This document shows, piece by piece, positions 24,484 through 33,483 of a stretch of 64,000 nucleotides of DNA. Numbering within the stretch: the first letter of the stretch is position 1; the number at the start of each line of letters is the position of its first letter. Position numbers and translations under genes: made by a program. A model generated the notes under the pieces. That model had not been told where the DNA came from. It did no database searches and was given only the letters and a program-made list of their open reading frames with translations. This DNA comes from JAFGDH01 sp964447525 (GTDB lineage: Archaea; Aenigmatarchaeota; Aenigmatarchaeia; QMZP01; QMZT01), in contig CAYUSU010000001.1 of the NCBI GenBank assembly GCA_964447525.1, forward strand, positions 48,592 through 112,591, given 5' to 3'.

Positions 24484-25862
24484 ACAAAAGAATTATTGTG
24501 TTTTGCTTGTTGATGATATCCGTGTTCTTAGTGTTGTCCCCTGATTTTACCGGATGGCTGACGACCAGTGGCACGCTTAGAATAGGTTTCTCTGTCGCGC
24601 AAAAAACAGATATTTGCATAACTATTTTAGAAATTCCGGTATCCGTTCCCAGATACCAGTCAACCAGCATTACCTTCTGGGTCGAGAACTGCGGTAATTC
24701 CCCGGCTTCCGGTAATCTGCATATATACATAATGAATTCAAACAGCAACACCACATCAGCCCATCTGGTCAGAGAATTCCCGAACATAATCCCGCTAAAA
24801 TCCGTCATCCTCGTGGAGCAGTTCATTGCGAGTTTCGGACCCGGTAATTACTGGATTTCTGTCGCCTACGAAATCAACGGAACAATGTATCCCGCTAAAA
24901 ACCTTACCGAGACATTCAATGTCGTCGCTTCTTACTGCATCCCCGGGGAGGTGAAATGTTCCGGAAATGACATAATCAAGTGTTCGATGTATGGTGACAC
25001 ATGGGACTATGTAATGACTTGCCCCTACGACTGTCTTAACGGGGGATGCGCCTTCCTGTCCGGTGGTGCTCCGCCACCAGTTGTCCAGGGAGAACCACTG
25101 ACAGACGTTTACGTAGAATATTCCCAGAACGTCAGCCTTAATCCCGGTATGGAATTCCCGCTGATCTTCAAGGTGATCAACATAGGTGACACGGATGTTA
25201 TTGACCTCACACTGAGCCTTCGTTCCAACGAAATATTTTCGGAACTGGAATCGCAATTGATTTCGGAACTGGAAATCAACGAATCAGTGGTTTTCCTCGG
25301 AGAATTGTCTGTACCGGAAAATATCGAAGAAGGAATATATTATGTCGATTGGGAACTGACTTCAACAAAATTAAATAAAACTGGAAAAATAATGGTGAAC
25401 ATAACGTACTCTACAATGAAATACAAATCAGAAAATCTGATTTCGTATTACGATTATCTTATAGAATATGTCGATGAAGAGATAGCGGACGCAAAAAGGA
25501 ACGGAAAGAACGTTTCCATTCCGATGGGTCACAGCAAGGACGCTAAATTCGAACTCGCTGTCGCGAAGGAGATGCACAGGTTGGGACTTTATGAAGAAGC
25601 TATCATGCAACTTGATTTAACAAGAAAAAAGATAAAGGATATGGTCACTACCTTGGTAAGGGCTAAATTCCTAATGAGAGAAGAGAAACCCACTGAGATA
25701 ACACCGGAACCGATAATAATAGACATCGATACACGACTTATAGCAATAGCCGTGCTTATTGTGGGAATTTCGGTAGTGATTTTCATTGCGTACAAAAAAT
25801 ATCTGAAGAGAAAGATGCTCCTTAGTCCGGGTAAGTGGGAACCTTCTAAAATAAAATTATAA
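24480..25862 (+). CDS. Anchored protein with beta domains, Cys-rich insert and helical stalk (460 aa)
   Basis: Start ATG 24480 overlaps the previous stop as ATGA. The order is: signal helix (about 5-25), CARDB-like beta domain (about 40-155), a compact six-Cys segment (CIPGEVKCSGNDIIKC to CLNGGC), a Pro-rich hinge, a second NEW3-like domain, and a charged helical pair (about 330-415, YVDEEIADAKRNGKNV). It ends with a transmembrane helix and a basic tail. The layout of beta domain, helical pair and transmembrane helix matches the membrane-proximal end of the 1971-residue protein encoded at 37499-43414. Last gene of the operon. Confidence 0.75.
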   Translation: MNKRIIVFCLLMISVFLVLSPDFTGWLTTSGTLRIGFSVAQKTDICITILEIPVSVPRYQSTSITFWVENCGNSPASGNLHIYIMNSNSNTTSAHLVREFPNIIPLKSVILVEQFIASFGPGNYWISVAYEINGTMYPAKNLTETFNVVASYCIPGEVKCSGNDIIKCSMYGDTWDYVMTCPYDCLNGGCAFLSGGAPPPVVQGEPLTDVYVEYSQNVSLNPGMEFPLIFKVINIGDTDVIDLTLSLRSNEIFSELESQLISELEINESVVFLGELSVPENIEEGIYYVDWELTSTKLNKTGKIMVNITYSTMKYKSENLISYYDYLIEYVDEEIADAKRNGKNVSIPMGHSKDAKFELAVAKEMHRLGLYEEAIMQLDLTRKKIKDMVTTLVRAKFLMREEKPTEITPEPIIIDIDTRLIAIAVLIVGISVVIFIAYKKYLKRKMLLSPGKWEPSKIKL

Positions 25863-25873
25863 AATCAAAAATA

Positions 25874-28258
25874 TCATTCGAGAACTAACGGGCTCGCTTC
25901 ATGATACGTGTTCATCCTTTCTTCAATCTCTGAAACTTTCTTTTTTATCGGTCCTAATCTGTGGTTCTTACCCTTTATGTCGTCAAGTTTAATTTTTATT
26001 TTTTCTATGTCCGTTGCCATATCCAAAAAATCCTCTGAATCCTGCGATTGCGCTGTTTGGTCACCCCTTGGGTCGTCTTCCAGAATTTCTTTCATGTTTT
26101 CTACCCTTTCTTTCATATCTTTCCCGGATTCCATTATCCTTTCACCCAATAAATTATCTATCTGACTTTTTTCGGTTTTTATCTCTTTTGCTACCCTTTC
26201 CAGATCTTCATTGAGAATTTCAAATCTCTTCTGGTAATCAGTTACCATGTCATTGACGAATTCCTTTACCTTCTCCTTGAAATCCTTAATGTCCCTCGTT
26301 TTTTCGTTTATTACTGATCTGAACTTTTCTTGATCTGCTTTTGTCTGTGTAATGAGATCATTGGATACCTTCAGAAGCTTGTTTTTTATATCATCGCTGA
26401 AATTCTTTTGTCTATTTTCCATGTCCCGGAATCTTTTTTCGTAAGAATTAATGTTATCTATCGCATTTGCTATTTCACTCATTGTTGATTTCTTTTCGTT
26501 TCTAAGGATATTTACTTTATCTTCGATGTCATTCTCAGTTTGTGCCCTCAGCCTGAATATATCATCCTTGGTTTCCTTTATCTTCATGTCCATGTCGGAA
26601 ACCATGTTCTTAAGCTGCTCGATAACCTCCAATTTCCCTCTGTCGTAATCCTTGCTCCATTTCATCTCTTCGAATTCGCCGATGATGCCAGAAAGTGAAT
26701 TTTCCATTTCGTTTATCTTTATTTGAAGATCGTTTACCGTTCTTCTGTTTATGTTCGGACTCTGTATTTCCAGCTTGCTGATCCTGTCTTCAAGTGTTTT
26801 CATAGACGTTGCTATCATCTTTACATCCTTCCACGCGCCGTCCTTCATCATCTTTTCCTGATTCAATTCCCCTGTAAGACCGGCTACCTTGGAATTGAGG
26901 TCGAATACTGCCTGTTTGATGTTACTGAAACCTTTGAGCTTACCAAGATCTATATCCTCTTTCAGTTTCATCTTACCAAACTCATTTTTCATGTCAGATA
27001 TCTGCATTTCCACCTCTGTTTTGAAATTGCCAAAGTTGTTTACAATCTCCTTTATTACATCTCTTTTCGTGTCCATTTCGTTTATTTTGATTTTCATCCC
27101 TTCGACAATACCCTCGAAATCATCAATCTTGCCAAGACCCATTTTAAGGTCATCCATTGATCCTTTAACATCCATTATCTCCTGAAGCTTACCTGAAAGG
27201 TCAGTTACTTTCCTTTCCAGATCAGATACACGTTTCTCATTCCTCGTTTCGGTTTCCTTCATCTTGTTTATGACCCGTTCGATCATTTTCATCAGGTCTT
27301 CCTTTGTTTTTTTGGTTTTGATCGCGTCTACCCCTTCCTTTAGTTTGAGATCTTCTATCTCTTTTTTCAGATCCCTGATGGAATTTTCGGTGTTCTTGAT
27401 TTTATCTAGATGATCATTGATTTCCCTTTCACCTTCCTTTAGTTTGAATATTCTTTCGTCAAGCTCATTTTTCATCCTGTTAAGAACCTCGCCGGATTTA
27501 TTGGATCTGAGCCACTCTTCATTATCGTTTTTCATCCGTTCTATTCCTACCAGAAGGTTTTTCAGTTCTTCCTTGGTTTTTTCTACATTGTCTTTCCCGC
27601 TAACCTTTTTTATTTCCGTGCTCAGATCAGCAAGCTTTTTTGCAACATCTGATCTGAATTTCATATCCCTCATGCTCTCGGAAGGACGTTTTGAAGCCTT
27701 TGCATTTATTTCAATCTTGGCCATATGCTCAAAAACAGAATTTTTCATCTTCCCTAAACCAGCTATTTCCTTTTCATTTTTTTTGATTGATTTTTCAAGA
27801 GAATTTAATCTTGAAATTGACATAATGTTCTTTTTGGTGTTCATCTTTTCTTCCATTTTCTTGATGTTTTCCTTCACCGAAAGAACTTCCGTGACCTTCT
27901 TTTCAAGATTGTTCTTCACGTCATCTATTTGGTTTCTGATATCAACCTTGAACTTCTCAAAATCATCAGATTTCCCGGAACCAACCCTTACATCAAGATC
28001 ATCGATATGTTTTTCAAAAGAAGCTAATTTTTCTGATATCCCATTGGTTTGGTTTTTCGTGAGATCATTTTCCGTTTTCAGATCTTTTATTTTGTTTCCG
28101 ACCTCTGCCCTGAACTTCAGATCATTCATGCTGTCAGGGGACTTACCGGGGGATTTTTCTAGTTTTTCCTCTAATCTTGATACCCTTCTGGCAGTATCCA
28201 TTTTAAGGTTTTCCAGTTCACTGGTTAATTCCTTCAGCGTCTGAGCTATAGGCTTCAT
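25874..28258 (-). CDS. Coiled-coil protein 6 of six-gene operon (794 aa)
   Basis: Almost entirely predicted coiled coil, rich in Lys, Glu, Asp and Met, with no signal peptide, membrane helix or nucleotide-binding motif. Two short related segments (SMNDLKFRAEVGNKIKDL and SMRDMKFRSDVAKKLADL) mark an internal repeat in the first quarter. ATG 28258 has GGAGAT just before it and lies inside the end of the upstream gene (overlap about 40 nt). It is likely a cytosolic rod or filament protein. Its function is unknown and SMC-type heads are absent. Confidence 0.75.
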   Translation of the reverse strand: MKPIAQTLKELTSELENLKMDTARRVSRLEEKLEKSPGKSPDSMNDLKFRAEVGNKIKDLKTENDLTKNQTNGISEKLASFEKHIDDLDVRVGSGKSDDFEKFKVDIRNQIDDVKNNLEKKVTEVLSVKENIKKMEEKMNTKKNIMSISRLNSLEKSIKKNEKEIAGLGKMKNSVFEHMAKIEINAKASKRPSESMRDMKFRSDVAKKLADLSTEIKKVSGKDNVEKTKEELKNLLVGIERMKNDNEEWLRSNKSGEVLNRMKNELDERIFKLKEGEREINDHLDKIKNTENSIRDLKKEIEDLKLKEGVDAIKTKKTKEDLMKMIERVINKMKETETRNEKRVSDLERKVTDLSGKLQEIMDVKGSMDDLKMGLGKIDDFEGIVEGMKIKINEMDTKRDVIKEIVNNFGNFKTEVEMQISDMKNEFGKMKLKEDIDLGKLKGFSNIKQAVFDLNSKVAGLTGELNQEKMMKDGAWKDVKMIATSMKTLEDRISKLEIQSPNINRRTVNDLQIKINEMENSLSGIIGEFEEMKWSKDYDRGKLEVIEQLKNMVSDMDMKIKETKDDIFRLRAQTENDIEDKVNILRNEKKSTMSEIANAIDNINSYEKRFRDMENRQKNFSDDIKNKLLKVSNDLITQTKADQEKFRSVINEKTRDIKDFKEKVKEFVNDMVTDYQKRFEILNEDLERVAKEIKTEKSQIDNLLGERIMESGKDMKERVENMKEILEDDPRGDQTAQSQDSEDFLDMATDIEKIKIKLDDIKGKNHRLGPIKKKVSEIEERMNTYHEASPLVLE

Positions 28259-28994
28259 CAATATCTCCTATCTTTTCTTTCAGGTCGCTTATTCCCGCCC
28301 TGACGGATTCGACCTCTTTCTTTATCTCATTTTTAAAGTCTTCCAGATCGGTAAAAGCTTCCTTGATCAGTTCATCACCTTCGGGGAATCCTCTTTCATT
28401 GATGAATGCCAAACCCTTTTCCAATGCTTGCATTCTGGCATCGATATTATCTATTTTCTGTGTGTGGCCTTCAAGGAAAGTCAGTCTGGAATCCATTGTG
28501 TTTGAGACCCTTGCTATCTCCTGAACTATCTTACTTTTCTCAAGTTTGAATTCTTTGACCCTTTCCATTACCTGCTTTGATATTATAGAAAGAGATTCAG
28601 TTGTGCTTAATTCCGCATTATATTTTTGTATCGCTTTTTTTATTTCCGATATTTTATTTCCTATTTCCCTTTGTGATGATCTTAGTTTGTCAAAATTATC
28701 AATGGTAGATTTGAGTTCTCTATTAAAATTGGTTTCGTTCCGTTTTAACGAAGTAATGTCATTCCGCGTGTCAACGAATCTGTCCTCAACCTTATTGAAA
28801 GTCTTCCTTACCCTTTCGTCTATCCTTATGAACTTATCAATGTCAAGACCTTCTTTGTGTTTTCTTAGCGATCTCATCTCTTCCAGAACATCATTAACAA
28901 TATTCTCAAGTCTCGTTATCCTCTTGTCTGCAAGTTTCCTCTCTTCCTTCATTGCCTTTATCCCTTCGAGTATTCTCATTCCTATTTCGTTCAT
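28218..28994 (-). CDS. Coiled-coil protein 5 (258 aa)
   Basis: Cytosolic coiled-coil protein starting MNEIGMRILEGIKAMKEER. The segment from AMKEERKLADK to VLEEMR is identical to the N-terminus of the preceding protein and lies in a 94-bp perfect DNA repeat (28872-28965 and 29363-29456). The rest is unrelated coil with few breaks. The start overlaps the upstream stop as TAATG. It is probably a paralogue that keeps a common docking or oligomerisation N-terminus. Confidence 0.72.
   Translation of the reverse strand: MNEIGMRILEGIKAMKEERKLADKRITRLENIVNDVLEEMRSLRKHKEGLDIDKFIRIDERVRKTFNKVEDRFVDTRNDITSLKRNETNFNRELKSTIDNFDKLRSSQREIGNKISEIKKAIQKYNAELSTTESLSIISKQVMERVKEFKLEKSKIVQEIARVSNTMDSRLTFLEGHTQKIDNIDARMQALEKGLAFINERGFPEGDELIKEAFTDLEDFKNEIKKEVESVRAGISDLKEKIGDIDEAYSSDAEGINQ
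28872..28965 (-). repeat. 94-bp direct repeat, copy in coiled-coil gene 5
   Basis: Identical by eye to 29363-29456, 491 nt away. It encodes the shared N-terminal segment of the two neighbouring coiled-coil proteins. Confidence 0.85.
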
Positions 28995-29485
28995 TACCTT
29001 TCCAACTCCTTAAGGATATCCTTGAGAACCTTTTCAGCTTCCATTTCCTTTTGTTTTTTTGCTTTGTCTATCTCCGGTTTCATTTTTTTCCTCACTTCTT
29101 TTTCCTTTTCAGCGATTCCTTTCTTCAGCGTTATGACCTTCTTTTTAATTTCCTCAGATTCTTTCCCCTTCTTTGCTATCTTATTTTCCATTTCCTTTCT
29201 GATTTCAGTATCCTTGGTCACGACCTTCTTCAGTTTGGTTACATTAGCTTTCATCCTCTTTTTTTCTCTGTCTTTTTCTGACATGTCTCTTTCCATTTTT
29301 TTCATTCTAACGCTGATTTCTTTGTAATTATCATCTATTTTTGCCATCTTTTCAGAAATTATTCTCATCTCTTCCAGAACATCATTAACAATATTCTCAA
29401 GTCTCGTTATCCTCTTGTCTGCAAGTTTCCTCTCTTCCTTCATTGCCTTTATCCCTGAGGTTATTTTCATCGCAAGCTCATTCAT
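28994..29485 (-). CDS. Coiled-coil protein 4 (163 aa)
   Basis: Short, extremely Lys/Glu-rich coil. The start ATG 29485 (MNELAMKITSG) is chosen because it aligns with the start of protein 5 and overlaps the upstream stop by 8 nt; an upstream in-frame TTG or ATG would run deep into the previous gene. The N-terminal segment is identical to protein 5, and the C-terminus ends VLKDILKELER, a tail shared with proteins 1 and 3. Cytosolic; function unknown. Confidence 0.7.
   Translation of the reverse strand: MNELAMKITSGIKAMKEERKLADKRITRLENIVNDVLEEMRIISEKMAKIDDNYKEISVRMKKMERDMSEKDREKKRMKANVTKLKKVVTKDTEIRKEMENKIAKKGKESEEIKKKVITLKKGIAEKEKEVRKKMKPEIDKAKKQKEMEAEKVLKDILKELER
29363..29456 (-). repeat. 94-bp direct repeat, copy in coiled-coil gene 4
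   Basis: Partner of 28872-28965. It maps to codons for AMKEERKLADK through VLEEMR. Confidence 0.85.
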
Positions 29486-31094
29486 CAGTTTCCAGCTCCT
29501 TGAGTATGTTCTTGAGAATTTTTTCAGAATCCTTTTCTTCATCATTTCTTGTTTTTTTAAGTTTCTCTTCCATGTTATCGAGCTTTAGATTGAATGCCAT
29601 TTCCATGGCCTTTGACCTGTCACTCATTTTCTTTAGTCCGGAGTTCAGTTCCCTTATTTCATTTTCCAGTACCTTCATGCTCCCAACGTTACCCACCAGT
29701 TCCGTTTGCCTGTTTCTCAGGACCCCTACCACGGAACTGGCTTCATTCACTTTTCCTTCAATCCTTTTCAGTTCCTTGAGCCAGTATTCCCTTTCCTTTA
29801 GGAATTGCTGCATCTTGATCATTATATCCTTCTCGAATTTTTCTACTTCTGCTTTTTTGTCTGACAGGCCGCTGTTTATTTTTACCGTGTGATCATCCAT
29901 TCTTCTTTCTACAGCGTTCATCTTGCCATTAACGAAATCCTTTGTCATCTCCATTTCATTTTTCAGAGTGTTTATGGTTTGCTCGGTTTCATGCGCTTTT
30001 GATATCATATCACTCGTGTCAGATTCCGTTCTTTTTGCGAATTCATTGACGTAATCCGACATTTGTTCTGCCTTGTTCAATATGTTGGATACCTGTTCTT
30101 TGTGCTTCTCCAGCCGGTCCTTCACCCTGTATTCCAGCGATCCGAAATTCTTTTTATGTTCGATCATGTCCGCCTTTATTTCCTCGATCTTATCGTTGAG
30201 ATCCTTCTTCTCATCCAGCACCCTTTCCAGTTCCACGTAAACCTTTTCTTTTATAACCTTTGTTTCACTTATCAAATTGTCACGTAAATTGAGAAGATCA
30301 TTTTTAAGATTTTCGTGAGGGTTATTTGCGCTGTGCAGCTCTTCGTTGAGTCTTTCGATTTTTTTGTCGATAATGAACTGGCTGTTGTATACCTTTGTGA
30401 AGGATTTTTTTATCGATTCGAACGTTTCCTTAAGTTTTTTGTGATCACTTTCGGATTTATTTTCCCTGTTCTTCAATTCCTTTATGTCCAGAGAAATATT
30501 TTCCAACTTTCTGGCATTCTTACCGATTGAAGATAATTCCGATTCAACGGATTCCCTGATCTTTTCAACATCCGCTTCCGTGCTGCCGTCTTCCTTTTTC
30601 AGCGCCTCGATCTCGGATGAGATTTTTTTTATGAATTCGGAATTCTTCCCGATTGAAGATAATTCCGAATTTATCATGCTCTTGATTTTGACGGTGTCGA
30701 TGTCTTTTTCTTTGTTTTTGTTTTTCAGCGCTTCGATCTTGGAATAAATATCATTTATCTTATCTGTATTTTCCTTCATTGAAGAGATCCCGGATTCAAT
30801 CGATCCTTTTAGTTTCATTAAACCGCTTTCTGATGTCTTGTCTTCCGCCTTAAGCCCCTTCAGTTCAAGTAAAACATCATTTATCAAATCGGATTTTTTC
30901 CCAATCGATTTTTCATTTTTTTTCATTCCCCTGATCTCGATAGAGAGATTATCTATCATTGCAGCCTGTTTTTCGATTTTTACCATCATCTCCTTGGTGA
31001 GGCTTTCATAACTATTTTTCCATTCGTCCCTCTCCTTCTTGAGTTGATCTATTTTTTCCCCAACTAACTGGAATTTGCCGTCCATGCTATTCAC
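29478..31094 (-). CDS. Coiled-coil protein 3 (538 aa)
   Basis: Cytosolic coiled coil over nearly its full length, with several short similar blocks of the type SSIGKNSEFIKKISSEIEAL repeating about every 35-40 residues in the first 230 residues. The start is GTG 31094 (MNSMDGKF), overlapping the previous gene by 8 nt; ATG 31085 is the alternative. The C-terminus KILKNILKELETDE carries the tail motif of the operon. No enzymatic motif was seen. Confidence 0.72.
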   Translation of the reverse strand: MNSMDGKFQLVGEKIDQLKKERDEWKNSYESLTKEMMVKIEKQAAMIDNLSIEIRGMKKNEKSIGKKSDLINDVLLELKGLKAEDKTSESGLMKLKGSIESGISSMKENTDKINDIYSKIEALKNKNKEKDIDTVKIKSMINSELSSIGKNSEFIKKISSEIEALKKEDGSTEADVEKIRESVESELSSIGKNARKLENISLDIKELKNRENKSESDHKKLKETFESIKKSFTKVYNSQFIIDKKIERLNEELHSANNPHENLKNDLLNLRDNLISETKVIKEKVYVELERVLDEKKDLNDKIEEIKADMIEHKKNFGSLEYRVKDRLEKHKEQVSNILNKAEQMSDYVNEFAKRTESDTSDMISKAHETEQTINTLKNEMEMTKDFVNGKMNAVERRMDDHTVKINSGLSDKKAEVEKFEKDIMIKMQQFLKEREYWLKELKRIEGKVNEASSVVGVLRNRQTELVGNVGSMKVLENEIRELNSGLKKMSDRSKAMEMAFNLKLDNMEEKLKKTRNDEEKDSEKILKNILKELETDE

Positions 31095-33483
31095 TGAGCT
31101 TTTTAAGAAGTTCTTCCATGCCGGCCTGCTCTTCTTCGGAGACCGACAGTTCCTTGGAAAGTTTTTGCATCTTTACATTAAGATTTTCCATTTTCTGGTC
31201 AATACCGTGCTCCATCCTTTCAATTTTGTTCTCAAAGTTTTTCATTTGGTTATTGAGACCTTTTTCAATCTCTTTCCTTATAGGAGCGAGCATCGCATGT
31301 ACCTCTTCCACGACGCTGCTTCTGAGTTTCATGAACTTTTCTATTTCACCATCAAGTATCTTTACCCTGTCATTGACACCGGCTTTCGCCTTTTCTATTT
31401 CTTCCATCATCTCTCCGAATTCCTCTTTCTGTTTTTCTTCAGATTTCAAAACCCGTTTTTCTATCAAACCTGAAATTTTCCCGAGACCTTTCTTCTCTAC
31501 ATCCAACTCTGATTTTAGTGTCTTTATTTTGTCATCAAGCTTATCGTCAGATTCACCCATCTTATCGTCGAATTTCCTTTCGAACTTTTCTATCTCAACA
31601 TCAACTATCTTGTCCGCACTCTCCATCTTCTTGTCAACGGACGAGAGTTTGGAATCTACCTTGAATACCATCTCACCGACCTTATCGTCAAACTGGTTAA
31701 TGACAGACTTGACTATGTCATTCTTTATTTTCTCACCCTTCTTTTCGAATCTTTCAATCTCCTTCCCTATCTGCTTCAAACTTTCTTCGGCCTGACCTTT
31801 CACGACAAGGAATTCCTTCACGACCTTGTCCACGTCATTCCTTCTCTCTATCTCACCTTTCTCTATCCTTTTGTCTATCGAGACAGTAAGGCCTGAAAGA
31901 TTGCCTGCAATCATGTCAATCTGCTTCCCGAAGTCATCCATCTTTTCCTCTTCCTCCGTTTTCATTTCATCGAATCTTTCCCTTATGTTGTCCTTTATTC
32001 TTCCGAATGCTTCCTGGAGGTCCTTTCCCTTTACGATCTCCTCCTCCGAGAGTTCTTTCCTGAACCCTTCCAGCATTTTGTTTGTCTTTGTCATATCCTT
32101 TTCCACACCGTTTGCTATCATTAATACCCTCTTGCCGATGCTCTGCCTGGCCTCTTCGATTTTTTCGGAAAAATCAACTTTCATTTTCTCGAAAGAATCT
32201 TCTATGCTTTTATCGGAACTTGTTTTTCCCCTTTCAATTTCGTTCCTCATTATTTCGATCGTCTTCTTTACACGGTTTTCGAAATCCAGCGAACCTTTCT
32301 CGTTCATTTTAAGCCACTTATCCACTTCCTTTAGCGTATCGTTAACTATCTCCTTCTTGATTTCTTCTCCCCTTTCCGCGAATCTTTCAATCTCCTTCCC
32401 TATCTGCTTCAAACTTTCTTCGGCCTGACCTTTCACGACAAGGAATTCCTTCACGACCTTGTCCACGTCATCCTTTCTGGCTTTATCGCTTTCATCAATC
32501 TTCTTTTCCATTATGCCTGAAAGGTTTTCAATGACCTTTTTCGTGATGTTCAGGTCTCCCTGAACAGAAAACATTTTTTTGCTGAAATCATCAGCCAGCT
32601 CTTTGTTGTTGACTTTCAGTTCTTTCTCCAGCGCTCTTCTGATTGCGTCAAGGTGCTGGATGTTTTTTTCGTCATGGGCATTCCTCTCCTTCTTGACACC
32701 TTCTATCACCTTACCGAATTCGCCTCCCATATCGGTAATCCTGCCCTCGATCTCTTTTGCTCTCCTTTCGTAGGATGAAGTCATGTCTTTTAGTTTTTCG
32801 TCCAGTCCCAACTGGATATTTGAAATAAGCTTTCCGATGTATCTTTCATTCTTGGTATCCTTTTTCTCCACGTCGCTTTGTATCAGTCCTATGGCTTTAC
32901 CCACTTCGGTCTTCATCTTGCTGATATCGTCATTGTTTGATTTTCTCATCTCCTCCAGGAAAGCCTTCATTCCTTTAATACTCTCGGCAAGCCCCCTATG
33001 GGTTTCCCCCAGCTTTTTGTTCACGCTTTCAGAGTCTTCCTTCCCTGACTCTATTGTAACGATCCTTTTCAGGAGTTCATCATCATATTTTGACATTTCT
33101 TTGATATTGCTCTCGAACTGCGCTTGGTTCTTCTCCAAAGTGAAAACCCCGGCCTTTATGGCACCGACCACTTTTTCAAAATCGTCTATCCTCCCCAGAC
33201 CGTTCATAAGGGCTTTTTGGTGACCCCTTATCTCCGTTAGGTTGGAATCAAAATTATCAAGTTTGTTTTTGATCGGTTTGATTTGGCTATCAACAAATTC
33301 AGTAAGCTTCGTTCCCGCCTCGCTGTAGGCGTATGTTGCTTCCTTTAATTTTTCTGCAAGTGCCCTGTTCTTCTCGGAGAGCATTCCCTTCTCGTTTTTC
33401 AGCGTTTCCAGAAATTGTTTTTGCTGTTCCTTGTTATTTTTCATTTCCTTTAGTTTCGACTGAATCTCGTTCAGTTCTTTCAT
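31087..33483 (-). CDS. Coiled-coil protein 2 (798 aa)
   Basis: Long cytosolic coiled coil. Two segments containing DVDKVVKEFLVVKGQAEESL are 211 residues apart and identical; a 93-bp DNA repeat (31746-31838 and 32379-32471) underlies them, indicating internal duplication. The C-terminus reads EELLKKLSE, a variant of the shared tail. The start overlaps the upstream stop as ATGA. It resembles rod-like scaffold proteins but has no recognised family domain. Confidence 0.75.
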   Translation of the reverse strand: MKELNEIQSKLKEMKNNKEQQKQFLETLKNEKGMLSEKNRALAEKLKEATYAYSEAGTKLTEFVDSQIKPIKNKLDNFDSNLTEIRGHQKALMNGLGRIDDFEKVVGAIKAGVFTLEKNQAQFESNIKEMSKYDDELLKRIVTIESGKEDSESVNKKLGETHRGLAESIKGMKAFLEEMRKSNNDDISKMKTEVGKAIGLIQSDVEKKDTKNERYIGKLISNIQLGLDEKLKDMTSSYERRAKEIEGRITDMGGEFGKVIEGVKKERNAHDEKNIQHLDAIRRALEKELKVNNKELADDFSKKMFSVQGDLNITKKVIENLSGIMEKKIDESDKARKDDVDKVVKEFLVVKGQAEESLKQIGKEIERFAERGEEIKKEIVNDTLKEVDKWLKMNEKGSLDFENRVKKTIEIMRNEIERGKTSSDKSIEDSFEKMKVDFSEKIEEARQSIGKRVLMIANGVEKDMTKTNKMLEGFRKELSEEEIVKGKDLQEAFGRIKDNIRERFDEMKTEEEEKMDDFGKQIDMIAGNLSGLTVSIDKRIEKGEIERRNDVDKVVKEFLVVKGQAEESLKQIGKEIERFEKKGEKIKNDIVKSVINQFDDKVGEMVFKVDSKLSSVDKKMESADKIVDVEIEKFERKFDDKMGESDDKLDDKIKTLKSELDVEKKGLGKISGLIEKRVLKSEEKQKEEFGEMMEEIEKAKAGVNDRVKILDGEIEKFMKLRSSVVEEVHAMLAPIRKEIEKGLNNQMKNFENKIERMEHGIDQKMENLNVKMQKLSKELSVSEEEQAGMEELLKKLSE
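31746..31838 (-). repeat. 93-bp direct repeat, distal copy (coiled-coil gene 2)
   Basis: Identical by eye to 32379-32471, at a distance of 633 nt (211 codons). Confidence 0.85.
32379..32471 (-). repeat. 93-bp direct repeat, proximal copy (coiled-coil gene 2)
   Basis: Partner of 31746-31838, in the same frame. Confidence 0.85.

Noticed and set aside
27417..28244. Long plus-strand ORFs opposite the coiled-coil genes (this one 275 codons)
   Set aside because: They are Phe/Ser/Leu-rich antisense mirrors of Lys/Glu-rich coils. Such shadows are expected, and none has family motifs or start signals.
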